Assembly (NCBI GenBank): GCA_004352715.1
Contig: SCFE01000113.1
Span: forward strand, 49,822-113,821
From: Hofstenia miamia
Lineage: Eukaryota; Xenacoelomorpha; Acoela
Reading direction: 5' to 3'
DNA: 64,000 nt
Shown piece after piece: positions 53,985 through 64,000 of the stretch. A program made the position numbers and the translations under genes. Within the stretch, counting starts at the first letter, position 1. Each line of letters opens with the position of its first letter. The notes under the pieces are model-generated. The model did not search any database, was not told the origin of the DNA, and saw nothing but the letters and a program-made list of their open reading frames with translations.

Positions 53985-56900
53985 ATATTATTGACAAACA
54001 ATAGAAAGTGAAAAATTAGTGCAATTACATGTCCTTTATTCTATGTACTGTACTCAAATTTACTGTATTCGGTATTGCACTATTGTAGGCCTTGCTATGT
54101 ACCCTCTGTCCGAAAAGTCTGCATGCATAAATTTCAAGCATTTTTGATGACGTGCAGGTGAAGTTGTAGCGAAGTAAGATAGTTAATACGTAGGTTCAGT
54201 AATAATAGATTAATTCATCAAGTTTTGATTGGCTGCAGTGACAGACTGTAGGTTCATCTATTGAATTAAAAATTTCTAGAGTCACTTCAAATCATTTGCA
54301 TTAAGAAAGAATATACGCAATTAAATGAAAATAACGTTAATGGAATTCTGTTGTGTCATCTAAAGACCGCTTAATGAAATATGCCAAGAATTTGATGTGG
54401 TCATGTACACGAAATTAGTAATCTAATGCCAAAAGCAGGTAGTGAGAGCTCTAAGCAAATATCCGACAACAAATGACTTTACATCATGGTGCGAATCGAT
54501 TTCTGCAACTCCTTAATTTCTTGTACTAATGTTGCAGTTAATTCTAGGTTGTAGGTGAGAAAAGGGTACCATGAACCCCTGGGTTCCATGATCCTTTGAA
54601 TTTCTCAAGACACTATTATATATTCAGACGAACTTAGTCCATATTTCTAAGAGTAAGTAAATGTTCGTCCTTAAATATTTTTCAAAAATATTTATTTCTA
54701 TCATTGTAGATACAAAAGGTAGTTTTCTATTACAATTAATTTTTGCTACAAAATAAAATTATTGATTGAATATATGGCATGCATTTAATATCTGACTATG
54801 TTGATTTTGTCATTCAGTGCTACACAATGAGTAACACGTTTATCATGTCCAATAGCAAGGTTGACATAAACAATAGTTTATTTCGAAATAATCAACAATG
54901 CTTTCCATGACTCTTTAAATTGTAAGTTCCCTGACGCCGGTGAGATTATTGTCATAAATTTGGCTAAACCCGCTGTTGGTGGAACAGCAAGAACGAGAAA
55001 CATTTTGAAATTTGATAATAATGTGGAAGTGATTGGACAATAAGATGATGAATCCACTTATTGGAGCACTTCTGTTGTATTTTGTAGAAACTTTATTCCA
55101 GTAGCCTGGGTGCTATGAAAATATTATAAATTCCTGTTTTCTTCTTTACAGTTTTAGAACATGACTTTTATATACTTTAGTTTATGCTACAATCAAATTC
55201 TTTCTTTTCAATTCCAAAATTGTCTGGGGGTTACGGAACCCTTTTGGCGGAGTTATGGTACCCCAGTATCAAATATTTGTGACCACCATGACTTCTCCAC
55301 AGATATATATGATGATGACAATATTGTATTATTTTATCTAACTAACTGTTGCTTCTGTATAAATTGATGGTTAATATTAGAACAATAATAATAAAACGAA
55401 GATAATTTATATACATTGAACTGAATTTTAAAAGGGGGGCATGCCGCAAAAATGTGTTTTTGTTTGTAGGAATACCATAGAAAGCACAATGTACATTTAG
55501 CTATTCTTAGCATTGTCGAATTATTTGGATGCTTCCCTTATTATAAATTATTCGTTGTAAATATTTTGATATAAAAATGTGTACATATATATTATTGAAC
55601 CATCACATATTAAAAACACGGCATATAACCTTGCAGCAGGAGCTTTATGGAAAAAAGCCAACCTGCATGATTCAAATATGAATCCCAGACAATACATTTT
55701 ATAGGAATTTTATAAAATTTTAACGTTGCAATGTATTTACAAATAAATTTTACTTTTTTATTTTATACATTTTAAATATTGAGGTTGATAGTTATAAATT
55801 TTTGACTTTTTTAAACAACAGTATTATTAAACTTTCTTTTCACATTATTCAGAAGTGCATCACAACAACAAATATAAAATACAGCTCTAATGTTATTTAC
55901 AAAATGGTGCATTGACGCTTGAATATTTTGTAGAGTATTTAAAACATGAATTTGGAGGTCATTTAATTTCAACTGAATTTCTTAAACTAATACGCATTTC
56001 GTCGGTGTTAATTCAGTATTATACTGATAATAAGTGACATCATCAATTCAAAAGACTCAATATCCAAAGAATTTAATCATATTCAGAAGGATAAGATTTC
56101 ACCAATACAATAATGCATGCTTTAAATAATATGTTATTTAATGATGGCTTTTGATTTTAGGATCGTTTTACTTTGCAAAGCAAGGAGTTTAGTAAAACAG
56201 CTTCCATCAGAAAGCTCTGCGTAACCAGTGAAACGAAGAATTTGAACGTCCTGATGAAATCTTTAACGAAAATGTAATTAATATTCTGTATATCAAGAAG
56301 CTGTTTTGATTATTCGTAATGCTGAAAAAGTCTGTTGAACAGCAAACCTTTGCTTAGAATGTAACGGTAACCTAATCTCTTTTTTGTAAATCGACCTGCT
56401 CAGCAAATATTCACAAATAGCCATTTATTCCATTTCTAAAGTAAAGTGGATTATGTTTTGATCTTTCATTATACAAGCCATATATTTTGTTGATTTCAAT
56501 CAGTGGCGACGGCCCCTCTCTGACGAGATTTTCAGTAAGATTGGCGCCCCCTTTTACAAGCAAAATACATTATATGCTAGCGCTTCAGACATTTTATATA
56601 TTTAATATAGATAATTCAATATAAAAGAAATTACTGAATCATTTTTCATTCATTTCCGTATTAGAGTCCTGCAGTGCATTAATGTGGGAAAAAGTTCATC
56701 AAACGTATCAATTGCTGACTTGATCTTGTTGTTTTTTCGATGCAAGCAAAATTCGACAAAGAAGATATCATTTTAATGAATAATTTTAAACATGAATCCC
56801 AAGTAGATATAAAATTTTGTCTATATGAAAGTTAAAAACTCCTTCTGCAACTCTTAGTAATGCAAAATAAATTATTTCAGTCGATGTCAATTCTAAAGTT

Positions 56901-57100
56901 GAAAAATAAATGCACAGTATCATACCTATTAAATAGAATTTCTACAAGTCTTTACAATTGATCCTTCTTGGCGTTTCACTTTTTTTTGCCGCTGGGGTCG
57001 AATTTAAGGTATGCATTGTTTGATAAATAATTTGCTATATTTATGTCATTATCTAATGGTTTCTAAGTTTGCCGCTAAAATGAATTTATCAATAAAAGAC
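53985..57100. other. Intergenic, nothing recognised
   Basis: AT-rich. 56638-56675 repeats 51028-51065. 56500-56530 (CAGTGGCGACGGCCCCTC) resembles a dispersed-repeat terminus. The small open frame at 55161-55367 has no known motif. Confidence 0.45.
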
Positions 57101-57674
57101 AGCTACCCAAGTAACAATGATCAATGGGCCATTATTGGTCCATTATTGGCATCGTTGGCCAATATTGGCCAACCATTTGCCAATATAAACCATTAATGTT
57201 CGAAGAGCTATTATTATGTAACTTAGCAACAATTTTATAAATTTCTGTTATTCAAAAATTTATTAATATTACTATTATTTTATTTTAAATATTTTTGTTA
57301 AAGCTTTTTAAAAATCTATTATACACCAATATCTTTTTTGAGAATATTTAACGAATTGCACATGGGACGTTTAAATTTATTAGCAAATGCAAACTTGTTT
57401 CATTAAATGTATTGATTATTATTATTTATATAGTGTTAATATAAAAATTAATTTCTTAAATTTACATTCTTAATAATATTTCTTTGTGACTCATGTTATT
57501 TTTATGTATTATTACCATTTTTGAATTCATAAACAGAGTGAACTGTATATTATCTAATTATTATTAAGGTGTTTATATTTATTTTCTAGTATTTAGCATT
57601 TCGATTAACTTCTTGAGTATACGAAAATAGTTTTTCAGAGGCAATGCAAAAGATGTACATATCGGTCTCATACT

Positions 57675-58208
57675 ACTGTATCATGTAAAATCTTTAAGAT
57701 TAAATAGTGAAGTCATTTTTCTTATTTCAAATAGTAAAGGTGTTTTCAATTGTTTGGTTTTAAATCGTATAAATGAATTTTGAAATTCTTGTGTGCTGCT
57801 CATTTTTCATTATGGATGTAATTGAAGCTTCTTCTCTTTAAAGTTTATAACAATTTATTGAATTTTTGATTTATTCAACTCTTGTATTCAATTGCTCTTT
57901 AGAGGGTTTGTGTTGAATAATACATGTTTAATTTCTAGCANTACTGTATCATGTAAAATCTTTAAGATTAAATAGTGAAGTCATTTTTCTTATTTCAAAT
58001 AGTAAAGGTGTTTTCAATTGTTTGGTTTTTAAATCGTATAAATGAATTTTGAAATTCTTGTGTGCTGCTCATTTTTCATTATCGATGTAATTGAAGCTTC
58101 TTCTCTTTAAAGTTTATAACAATTTATTGAATTTTTATTTATTCAACGCTTGTATTCAATTGCTCTGTAGAGGGTTTGTGTTGAATAATACATGTTTAAT
58201 TTCTAGCA
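57675..58208. repeat. Direct duplication of about 266 bp across one N
   Basis: 57675-57940 and 57942-58208 are about 98 percent identical by eye (TTATGGATG/TTATCGATG, CAACTCTTG/CAACGCTTG), joined by N at 57941. Probably two haplotypes of one locus. Confidence 0.85.
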
Positions 58209-58395
58209 AAGTTATTTGATAAATTTAGTGTAATTTTTCTAATTTCGCCAATGCGACATTCCTAAATTCGATTCTTTCTATGTATTTTCGAAGTGGTTTT
58301 GCAATCGTATTCCCACTAGATTGTGTCCCATATTTTCATTAATAAGCGTTTATTTCATTGCACTAAATGCCAAAATAATGTGTGAACAAGTTCAT

Positions 58396-58507
58396 TTGAT
58401 ACAAACAGCGCTTCTACTGGTAGCTCAATTTATTCGGAAGAAGAATGCTTTGCAAAGGATTTCTTATCAGATTCAGAGTCCACTGATGTAGAGGATGTTG
58501 CTTCTAG
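58396..58507 (+). other. Putative transposase exon (acidic region)
   Basis: Reads SSFDTNSASTGSSIYSEEEC then FAKDFLSDSESTDVEDVAS, followed by a donor site at CTA/GTATGTT (58508). The phase fits the acceptor TTTAG/ATGAACC at 59099, giving VAS-N-EPSA across the junction. Acidic Ser-rich N-terminal regions are common in this transposase family. Confidence 0.55.
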
Positions 58508-59017
58508 TATGTTGCTTTCAATATATACTTATGCAGATGCATATAAGCACCTTATACATTTTTTGAGTTCGTAAAAGTGGATCCACTTTACAATATTTAG
58601 TTACTTGTGGTCACCTTTTCGGCTTTTCAACACAACATCTTCACTACTTTATCTCTGAATACAATTTTCTAGCTAAATATACCAATTTTCGTTCTGCAAT
58701 TGCTTCCCTCGTCATCCTCGCATCTAGTTTTCCGTCTTCATCACCATTTTCTTGTAAAAGTTTTATTTATAGTTTTGTATAAACAATCAAATTTAGCTAA
58801 ATTCCTCACTATTAATAATTATAATTGGCAATTGACATGTTATCTTAGTTTTTAATAATTTCCCTGTCAAATTGAAAATTTGTAGCATAAGTTATTCTTG
58901 AATATAAACATATTTAAAACCCAAATTTGGCAAAATGCACCCTACATTTATATTTTTGCTATAATGTTAAATTGTTGATCATATAGTATTGCAAAACCTT
59001 ATTTGAATATAATTTAG

Positions 59018-59515
59018 ATGAACCTTCAGCANCTGTCAAATTGAAAATTTGTAGCATAAGTTATTCTTGAATATAAACATATTTAAAACCCAATTTAGAT
59101 GAACCTTCAGCACGTACTAATGTAAGATCACTGCGAAAGGATCTAAATGCTTGGTATTGCAAATATCATGCTACGCTTGTAGCTTTAAGTGCTTTGCTAA
59201 AGATCTTAGCCTATGATTATTCTGGTACTGATCTACCAAAATATGCTCATTCAATTTTAAAGAGGAATCGATCTGTTGCGGTGAATCCTGTCTACGTTAA
59301 TTTTGGTTTTTCATTCTTAATTCATAACCATGATAAGCTTAAAGAACTTGCAAAGAGCGGGTGTATGGTGCTATCAATTAATCTAAACGTTGACGGATTA
59401 CCTATTATTAAATCGTGTAAACTATCATTTTAGCCAATTTTGTGTACCATCTGCAAAATTTCTCCAAGTAAAGTGTTTATTTTGGGATGCTATTCTGGCA
59501 TAGGTAAGCCCAATT
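59018..59515 (+). pseudogene. Transposase remnant (TNP2-like, uncertain family)
   Basis: The second exon reads EPSARTNVRSLRKDLNAWYC, ALSALLKILAYDYSGTDLPK, NFGFSFLIHNHDKLKELAKS, INLNVDGLPIIKSCKLSF, a stop at 59431 where the family has Trp, then PILCTICKISPSKVFILGCY. The LxxWA..H......LL..L......LPK..RTLL.T pattern and the INVDGLP(L/I)FKS...FWPIL signature are those of a widespread invertebrate transposase group that I associate with TNP2/CACTA-like proteins; the superfamily is not certain. The C-terminal CDAPAR...GY..C block was not found, so it is truncated. An internal duplication at the N (58862-58925 and 59033-59091) is an assembly or haplotype feature. Confidence 0.65.
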
Positions 59516-59616
59516 CTAAGTTATTACATTACTACAACTGTTAAAAACGATTTTTGCAAATGATTTGCTATCTCATTAATAATTTGACGCCTGTTAGTTC
59601 TATGGATGGCAAATTG

Positions 59617-59857
59617 TTGGCAGTTATTGGTATATGAATGGCGTATTGTTGGTAAATATTGGCTTTTAATGGTGAATTGATGGCTCATTGTTGGTAAATT
59701 GATGGCTATTATTGGTAAACAGTTGGCTCATGGTTGGCAGTTATTGGTATATGAATGGCGTATTGTTGGTAAATATTGGCTTTTAATGGTGAATTGATGG
59801 CTCATTGTTGGTAAATTGATGGCTATTATTGGTAAATGGTTGGCTCATGGTTGGCAG
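59617..59857. repeat. 117-bp subterminal tandem repeat (2 units plus partial)
   Basis: Units begin TTGGCAGTTATTGGTATATG at 59617 and 59734, with a third partial unit at 59851. Within each unit TTGG and ATGG words recur, built from the same TTGGC/AATGGC vocabulary as the inverted ends. Confidence 0.9.
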
Positions 59858-59929
59858 TTATGAATGGCCAATATTGGCACCAATAATGGACCAATAATGG
59901 CCCATTGATGGCTTGCTACTTGGGTATTC

Positions 59930-60960
59930 ATCATTATTGCACAACGTGTAGAATTTTTACAAAGCAAAAATTTGCAAGAACATTTATTATCAAATCTTTC
60001 CGCTTGAGGCGCTTGTTTGCGCTTGAAATCGATAAATAGTGGTCTGCTTTTAAAACCATATTGCTGCAAAGTTCCAGGTTTTCTTTTTAGTAGGTCATTA
60101 TTGTACATATGTATAAATTAGCTAGTACATTGTTTTTAAACAAAAAAACAATAAATTGATAACTTTGCATATCTTCTTGCAAAAAATTGGACCAAAATGA
60201 CCTCAATATTTTAGGACCGGGCCCGACAACTTCCAGCTCTGCCATGAACTTCTGTAACACTAACTGGACTGGAACAAATTATCATTTAGCGGATCTTTTT
60301 TGCTTTCCTTCGCACTAACATTATTTTCATAGAACATGGAATGTTTGTATTGAAAACATATATGTCAGGCACCCTAATCCCAATCAATTTTCTATTTTTC
60401 CGAATTTCCCGGATAGTTCTTCATTCCACCAGGTTATTCTTCACTTTTTAGGATCTATTCTTCACTTAATTTTAACCATAACCCTCATTACAAGAAATTT
60501 GTACACTCGTCAATACCCTATACAAAATGGAGATTATTGAATTATAGTGTCTCCTATTGATATCTTAAACTGCAAGCGAAGAGAGTTTTTCGATAATACT
60601 TTTTCAATGCTATTCGTACATTCATTGATACGTGTATATTGCTGCAATTGGGACAATGCAAAGAAATAAGTACCAGCAGTTTTAGCTTACCCGCCTTTTT
60701 TCCAGTTTTCATTACCCAAATTACAAATTTGGTATGTAAATCTGCAGTACATCATTCTTAACAGCACATTTGTTGAAATTGGTTGTAATCCACAATTTAA
60801 AAATATGTGCTAAGATTAGTCCTTTCAAATACCATTTTTTCGAAAAATACATCTACGAAAGTTGTTATTTGAAGCAGACACTTATATAGAGAGTAAAATG
60901 GTGTATTTTTATTGACGAAAATTATTTTAAGGCCATAATAGTCCTAAAACTTATTTCGCA
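59930..60960. other. Intergenic, nothing recognised
   Basis: AT-rich. A short minus-strand frame at 60108-59845 overlaps the transposon end and has no domain. Confidence 0.45.
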
Positions 60961-60967
60961 TTTACTG

Positions 60968-60968
<1 letters not shown>

Positions 60969-61000
<32 letters not shown>

Positions 61001-61080
61001 NNNNNNNNNNNNNNNNNNNNNNNNNNNNNNNNNNNNNNNNNNNNNNNNNNNNNNNNNNNNNNNNNNNNNNNNNNNNNNNN

Positions 61081-61111
<31 letters not shown>

Positions 61112-61112
61112 C

Positions 61113-61149
<37 letters not shown>

Positions 61150-61190
61150 TTGCATATATATATGCTTTATATATATATGCATTTTTAAAT
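60969..61190. repeat. (TA)n microsatellite with 80-N gap
   Basis: TA runs on both sides of Ns at 61001-61080, with TTGCATATA interruptions at 61109 and 61151. Confidence 0.95.
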
Positions 61191-61444
61191 ATGTATATAC
61201 AAGTAAATTACTACAGTGGAAGTCGATGGATGCATATTTTACAGCTAGAAAGCTAATGGATCATGTTTAGCCATTACTTGTGATTATATTTTTTTGCAAA
61301 ATTTCAAACACTAGTTATATATTTACTTTTACTATTAGCACAATTTGAAATGCTAGCTAAAATATTATTCAACTGAAAATGACAAGTAGGAATTTGAAAT
61401 GTTGAAAAATGAAATTAAAATTTGAAAGGTTGCATTCAAATGTA

Positions 61445-62036
61445 ACCTTAAACAGCCCAATGATTTCTTAAGAAATTTTATGATCCTATAAAAAATATTT
61501 AAGCGCTTATAGCTCAAAAACTATTAAAGCTATGCTCAATCTGAAAAGACCACATGATATAGAACAGTCTCTTTTTTCTTTTTCATTCTAAATCCGCGAC
61601 CCGGCTCTGTCCCATGGGCTCTGCAATCTCTGAATTTGTGCACAGCAGGCCTCAATTGTTTTGGAATGACTTTGCACATATCAAGAAACAGTCAAAGTTT
61701 TTTCCTTGCATCCATGACCTGAAAACCTTATAAATACATGAACGTTAGGTATGGGGAGAATTTAAATCTTTTCGAAAAATTCGAAATTTTCAAGGAAAAC
61801 TTGTTAATATTTTCAACAACCTCAGGCACAGCAATACGCTTTAATGAAAAATTTTCAACAATGTATTTAAGCATGTTTCCCAAAACACCTACCCATCCCT
61901 CAAAATTTCAAATTTGTTACAATGTATTTAAGCATGTTTCCCAAAACACCTACCCATCCCTCAAAATTTCAAATTTGTTACTAGACCCTGAGAAAATTTA
62001 AAATTCCTTTAAAAAAAATAATAGACTGTTTAAGGT
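61445..62036. mobile_element. MITE family A, best-preserved copy
   Basis: The left end ACCTTAAACAGCCCAATG and the complement of the right end ACCTTAAACAGTCTATTAT are inverted. TA flanks both sides (61443-61444, 62037-62038). Length 592 bp including a 61-bp tandem duplication. TA duplication points to a Tc1/mariner-type mobiliser. Other copies: 29958, 36835-37302, 41233-41700, 38335-38704 (-), 44135-44290. Confidence 0.82.
61860..61981. repeat. 61-bp perfect tandem duplication
   Basis: AATGTATTTAAGCATGTTTC ... AAATTTGTTAC occurs at 61860-61920 and again at 61921-61981. The other copies of the MITE family have only one unit. Confidence 0.95.
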
Positions 62037-62039
62037 TAA

Positions 62040-62560
62040 CCAACAAGTGTTTCCTTTTAGTAATTTGGATATATGTAGCAATTGTATAATTTTCGATTTT
62101 CATAAATTCAATAATAATTATATTTGCGAATGAATGATCTTAACATTCGCCGCTAGAGGGATACAAAATTTAGTGAAAAATCTCTTGAAATTTCAAATTT
62201 TAATAGTGGCTTTCTTGTTAAGAAAACAAAGAAGCGTTATTGAAAGTCCACTTGGTCTTTACAAGCACTTTTGATACACTACTTAAAATTCGAATTCAAG
62301 AAGATATCAGGTTTTTGTAAGAGAGAAATTCAGCTACTACTGCCCTTGAAGAAAACTATAATCAATAAAAGCAAAATGTTCAGTACAATGTATAAAAAAT
62401 AATGCTTCAAAATAACAATATAAAATATAAGCTTATTGTAAAATTCCATATATACAAATTTTAACAAAACTAAACTTCATAATAATGATATTGAGTTGGC
62501 TAAATTTAGCAGTTCTTGCAAAGGCGAATAAAACGAGGTTTCAACATTATGACGATATAT
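62040..62560. other. Intergenic, nothing recognised
   Basis: AT-rich spacer between MITEs. Confidence 0.5.
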
Positions 62561-62577
62561 ATATATATATAAATATA

Positions 62578-62706
62578 TATTGGTGTTTTGTAATTTTTCA
62601 TGTTTCAAACAGTTCGAATAATTTTCCCTTATTTCTTAGTTATTCACATCAAAGTAAACAAGACTACAAAACTCTAATATATGTGAAAATTTACTAAACA
62701 CCAATA
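62578..62706. mobile_element. Small MITE or hairpin element
   Basis: ATATATTGGTGTTTTGTAATT at the left and, in complement, ATATATTGGTGTTTAGTAAA at the right form inverted ends of about 20 bases, 130 bp apart. Directly adjacent to the next MITE. Confidence 0.65.
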
Positions 62707-62708
62707 TA

Positions 62709-62955
62709 TCGCTGGTTAAGATGCATATAGACGTAAGTGCCAAATTTTCAAACTGTGTTTTATTGGCAATTTACACTTTTGTTTATATATACTTCAATCT
62801 TGCAATGTCATATTTCAAAGATATTGGACTTGCTCAAAATCAGCCAATCAAAAATAAGAAACTTTATGAAACATTTCACTGTGAAATATTTTTGAAAATG
62901 ATTTTCTCCATATTTTAGAATTGGCACTTGCGTCTGAATGCATCTTAACCAGCGA
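62709..62955. mobile_element. MITE with about 40-bp inverted ends, TA flanked
   Basis: The left end TCGCTGGTTAAGATGCATAT and the complement of the right end TCGCTGGTTAAGATGCATTC continue as AGACGTAAGTGCCAA and AGACGCAAGTGCCAA. TA is present on both sides (62707-62708, 62956-62957). 247 bp, non-coding. Confidence 0.88.
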
Positions 62956-62959
62956 TATG

Positions 62960-63580
62960 CGATATATTGTATTTTTTTAATATTAGAGAAAAAAATTCAA
63001 GAGATGTTGAAAACTACATGATAATATCTTAGCTTAAAGATGCAATAGATTTTTTGAAGAAAAAATTTTCATTTTCAACAATTATAGTAAAATAATTTAT
63101 TTCAAAAAAACCTTTTTTTAACATTGAACGTCTTTCCGTGATCCAATTGTTGCGAAGAGATTTTCGTAAATTTACTGCATCAATAATGCAGTAGAAAATT
63201 TCATCTTCCAAAATTGGGTGTGGAAAAACAAACGATTTTTCAATAAGAGGGCTAGTTCCAAATAACTTTATATACACTTCTCATTAACAGCATTGTTATC
63301 AGAAATGTAACCAATAACTACTCCACCAAATTCCTGAGACATATTCATCAGATTTGAATGGCTGAATGTAAATATAGCGAGAAGGCTTATAACATATTGC
63401 CATGATGCTTTTATAACATATAGTAAAAATATAATGATTGCCTATTGCAAAAAAACAGCAGATCACCCATTTTGACTGCAATATTTTAAGAAAATACATC
63501 ACATTTTGAATTTTTGTAAATGACGACAGACCATTGAAATACAAGCAGTTTTTCCTTTAACATGATTTTGTAGATGACCA
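62960..63580. other. Downstream region of the minus-strand ORF, unassigned
   Basis: Minus-strand pieces such as VNLRKSLRNNWITERRSMLK (63190-63130) and NLMNMSQEFGGVVIGYISDN (63370-63310) look protein-like but are in different frames. They may be a decayed continuation of the ORF at 63906 or unrelated. Confidence 0.3.
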
Positions 63581-63585
63581 TTTTT

Positions 63586-63906
63586 TCAGTTCATCTTAAA
63601 TTTATGCTTAAATTCAAATGTACGTTTCATATGTTTTTGTCCAATGCTTTTCACAGAAAACAGTGTTTTTTTCAACATTAATTTTTTGTGGAATTCGTTC
63701 TGATCGCATATTCCTTCTGCTAGCTTCGAATCTACTCTAATCTTATAATTTGCACTTAGTAATCTTTTAATTTTAACTTGTAAAGTTAACTTATAAATGT
63801 TTTCTGAAGCATACCATGGGCAAAGACGAAAAAAACAATAAAAAAGAAAAAACAGTATAATATAGACAAAAAACGATTTGGAAACGACAGAAAAATGGAG
63901 ATCCAT
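63586..63906 (-). CDS. Small ORF with N-terminal hydrophobic segment, function unknown
   Basis: 106 residues from the ATG at 63906. A strongly hydrophobic segment at 9-27 (SKSFFVYIILFFLFYCFF) near the N-terminus fits a signal anchor of a type II membrane protein. It is followed by a basic, lysine-rich region with Cys30 and Cys67 and ends KHKFKMN. A type II Golgi enzyme N-terminus is conceivable, but no catalytic motif is visible, so this could be the first exon or a truncated gene. The 5' flank and first codons recur at 52600-52790, which shows the locus was duplicated. The frame is supported by that conservation only around the start. Confidence 0.4.
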   Translation of the reverse strand: MDLHFSVVSKSFFVYIILFFLFYCFFRLCPWYASENIYKLTLQVKIKRLLSANYKIRVDSKLAEGICDQNEFHKKLMLKKTLFSVKSIGQKHMKRTFEFKHKFKMN

Positions 63907-64000
63907 TTTAAGATATCACTCAGAATCGATTTTTGCGGGCCATTGCGCGACAAAAACATTTAGTAGAACGAAACATTTCATGTAATGTTCTATTTGTCAA

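Larger units (their letters stand above)
57106..59924 (+). mobile_element. DNA transposon with about 60-bp inverted ends
   Basis: The left end CCCAAGTAACAATGATCAAT, then GGGCCATTATTGGTCCATTA, is mirrored by the right end in complement CCCAAGTAGCAAGCCATCAA, then TGGGCCATTATTGGTCCATT. Similarity continues through TTGGCCAATATTGGCC. TA flanks both sides (57104-57105 and 59925-59926). Inside are two likely exons of a transposase and subterminal 117-bp tandem repeats. Two single Ns (57941, 59032) lie at internal duplications. Confidence 0.88.

Noticed and set aside
55161-55367. 68-codon open frame
   Set aside because: No recognisable motif, no supporting context.
59617-59857. CRISPR-like or satellite array
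   Set aside because: 117-bp direct units without spacers, inside a DNA transposon end.
63029-63544. Extension of the 63906 ORF into a full enzyme gene
   Set aside because: Pieces are in different frames and no catalytic motif could be identified; a family name would be a guess.

Overview
This is a strongly AT-rich stretch of an invertebrate metazoan genome assembly. It has sparse, apparently intronless 7TM receptor genes in a sea of decayed transposable elements, long (TA)n and (TTA)n microsatellites and many assembly gaps. The mix of elements (L2/CR1-like LINEs with 2A peptides, R2/R4-like LINEs, GIY-YIG/Penelope-like, Tc1/mariner, PIF/Harbinger and hAT-like remnants) suits an aquatic invertebrate such as a cnidarian, mollusc, echinoderm or tunicate. 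I cannot name the species. No rRNA, tRNA, CRISPR array or prokaryotic operon was seen.

Layout. 1-2.3 kb: an unclassified repeat and an inverted N-terminal fragment of an R2-like LINE. 2.7-6.6 kb: degenerate LINE copy A with a Harbinger fragment inside it. 7.5-9.7 kb: C-terminal then N-terminal fragments of the R2-like family, then a GIY-YIG fragment. 10-14 kb: LINE remnants on the minus strand and a TTAA-flanked element. 16.7-17.5 kb: second copy of the unclassified repeat. 20.4-21.4 kb: an intact rhodopsin-like GPCR. 22.3-24.3 kb: an exact 1007-bp duplication across one N. 25.6-29.7 kb: LINE copy B with an intact ORF2. 29.7-34 kb: Tc1/mariner remnant, LINE copy C, Harbinger transposase remnant. 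35-39 kb: MITEs and an endonuclease remnant. 40.1-42.4 kb: a second GPCR, paralogous to the first, inverted and split by a 1083-bp segment copied from 36.5 kb. 44-47.3 kb: unrecognised coding-like remnants. 48.7-49.6 kb: LINE copy D, 5'-truncated, with an 8-bp target duplication. 51.1-51.8 kb: hAT-like element. 53-54 kb: a third 7TM receptor of a different family. 57.1-59.9 kb: a 2.8-kb DNA transposon with about 60-bp inverted ends. 61.4-63 kb: three MITEs. 63.6-63.9 kb: an N-terminally hydrophobic ORF whose upstream region recurs at 52.6 kb.

Most notable biology: the L2/CR1-like LINE. Its ORF2 starts one base after the ORF1 stop. It opens with a signal-peptide-like leader, then a canonical 2A (StopGo) motif, then endonuclease and reverse transcriptase. 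The 2A motif and the hydrophobic leader both persist in the diverged copy A. ORF1 is an SGNH/GDSL-esterase-like protein lacking the usual block I Asp and block III Asn. All four 3' ends share a short stem-loop before a (TTA)n-type tail.

Assembly caution: most isolated single Ns, and the 21-N gap, sit at junctions of direct duplications. Several local duplications are therefore probably haplotype or contig-overlap artefacts.
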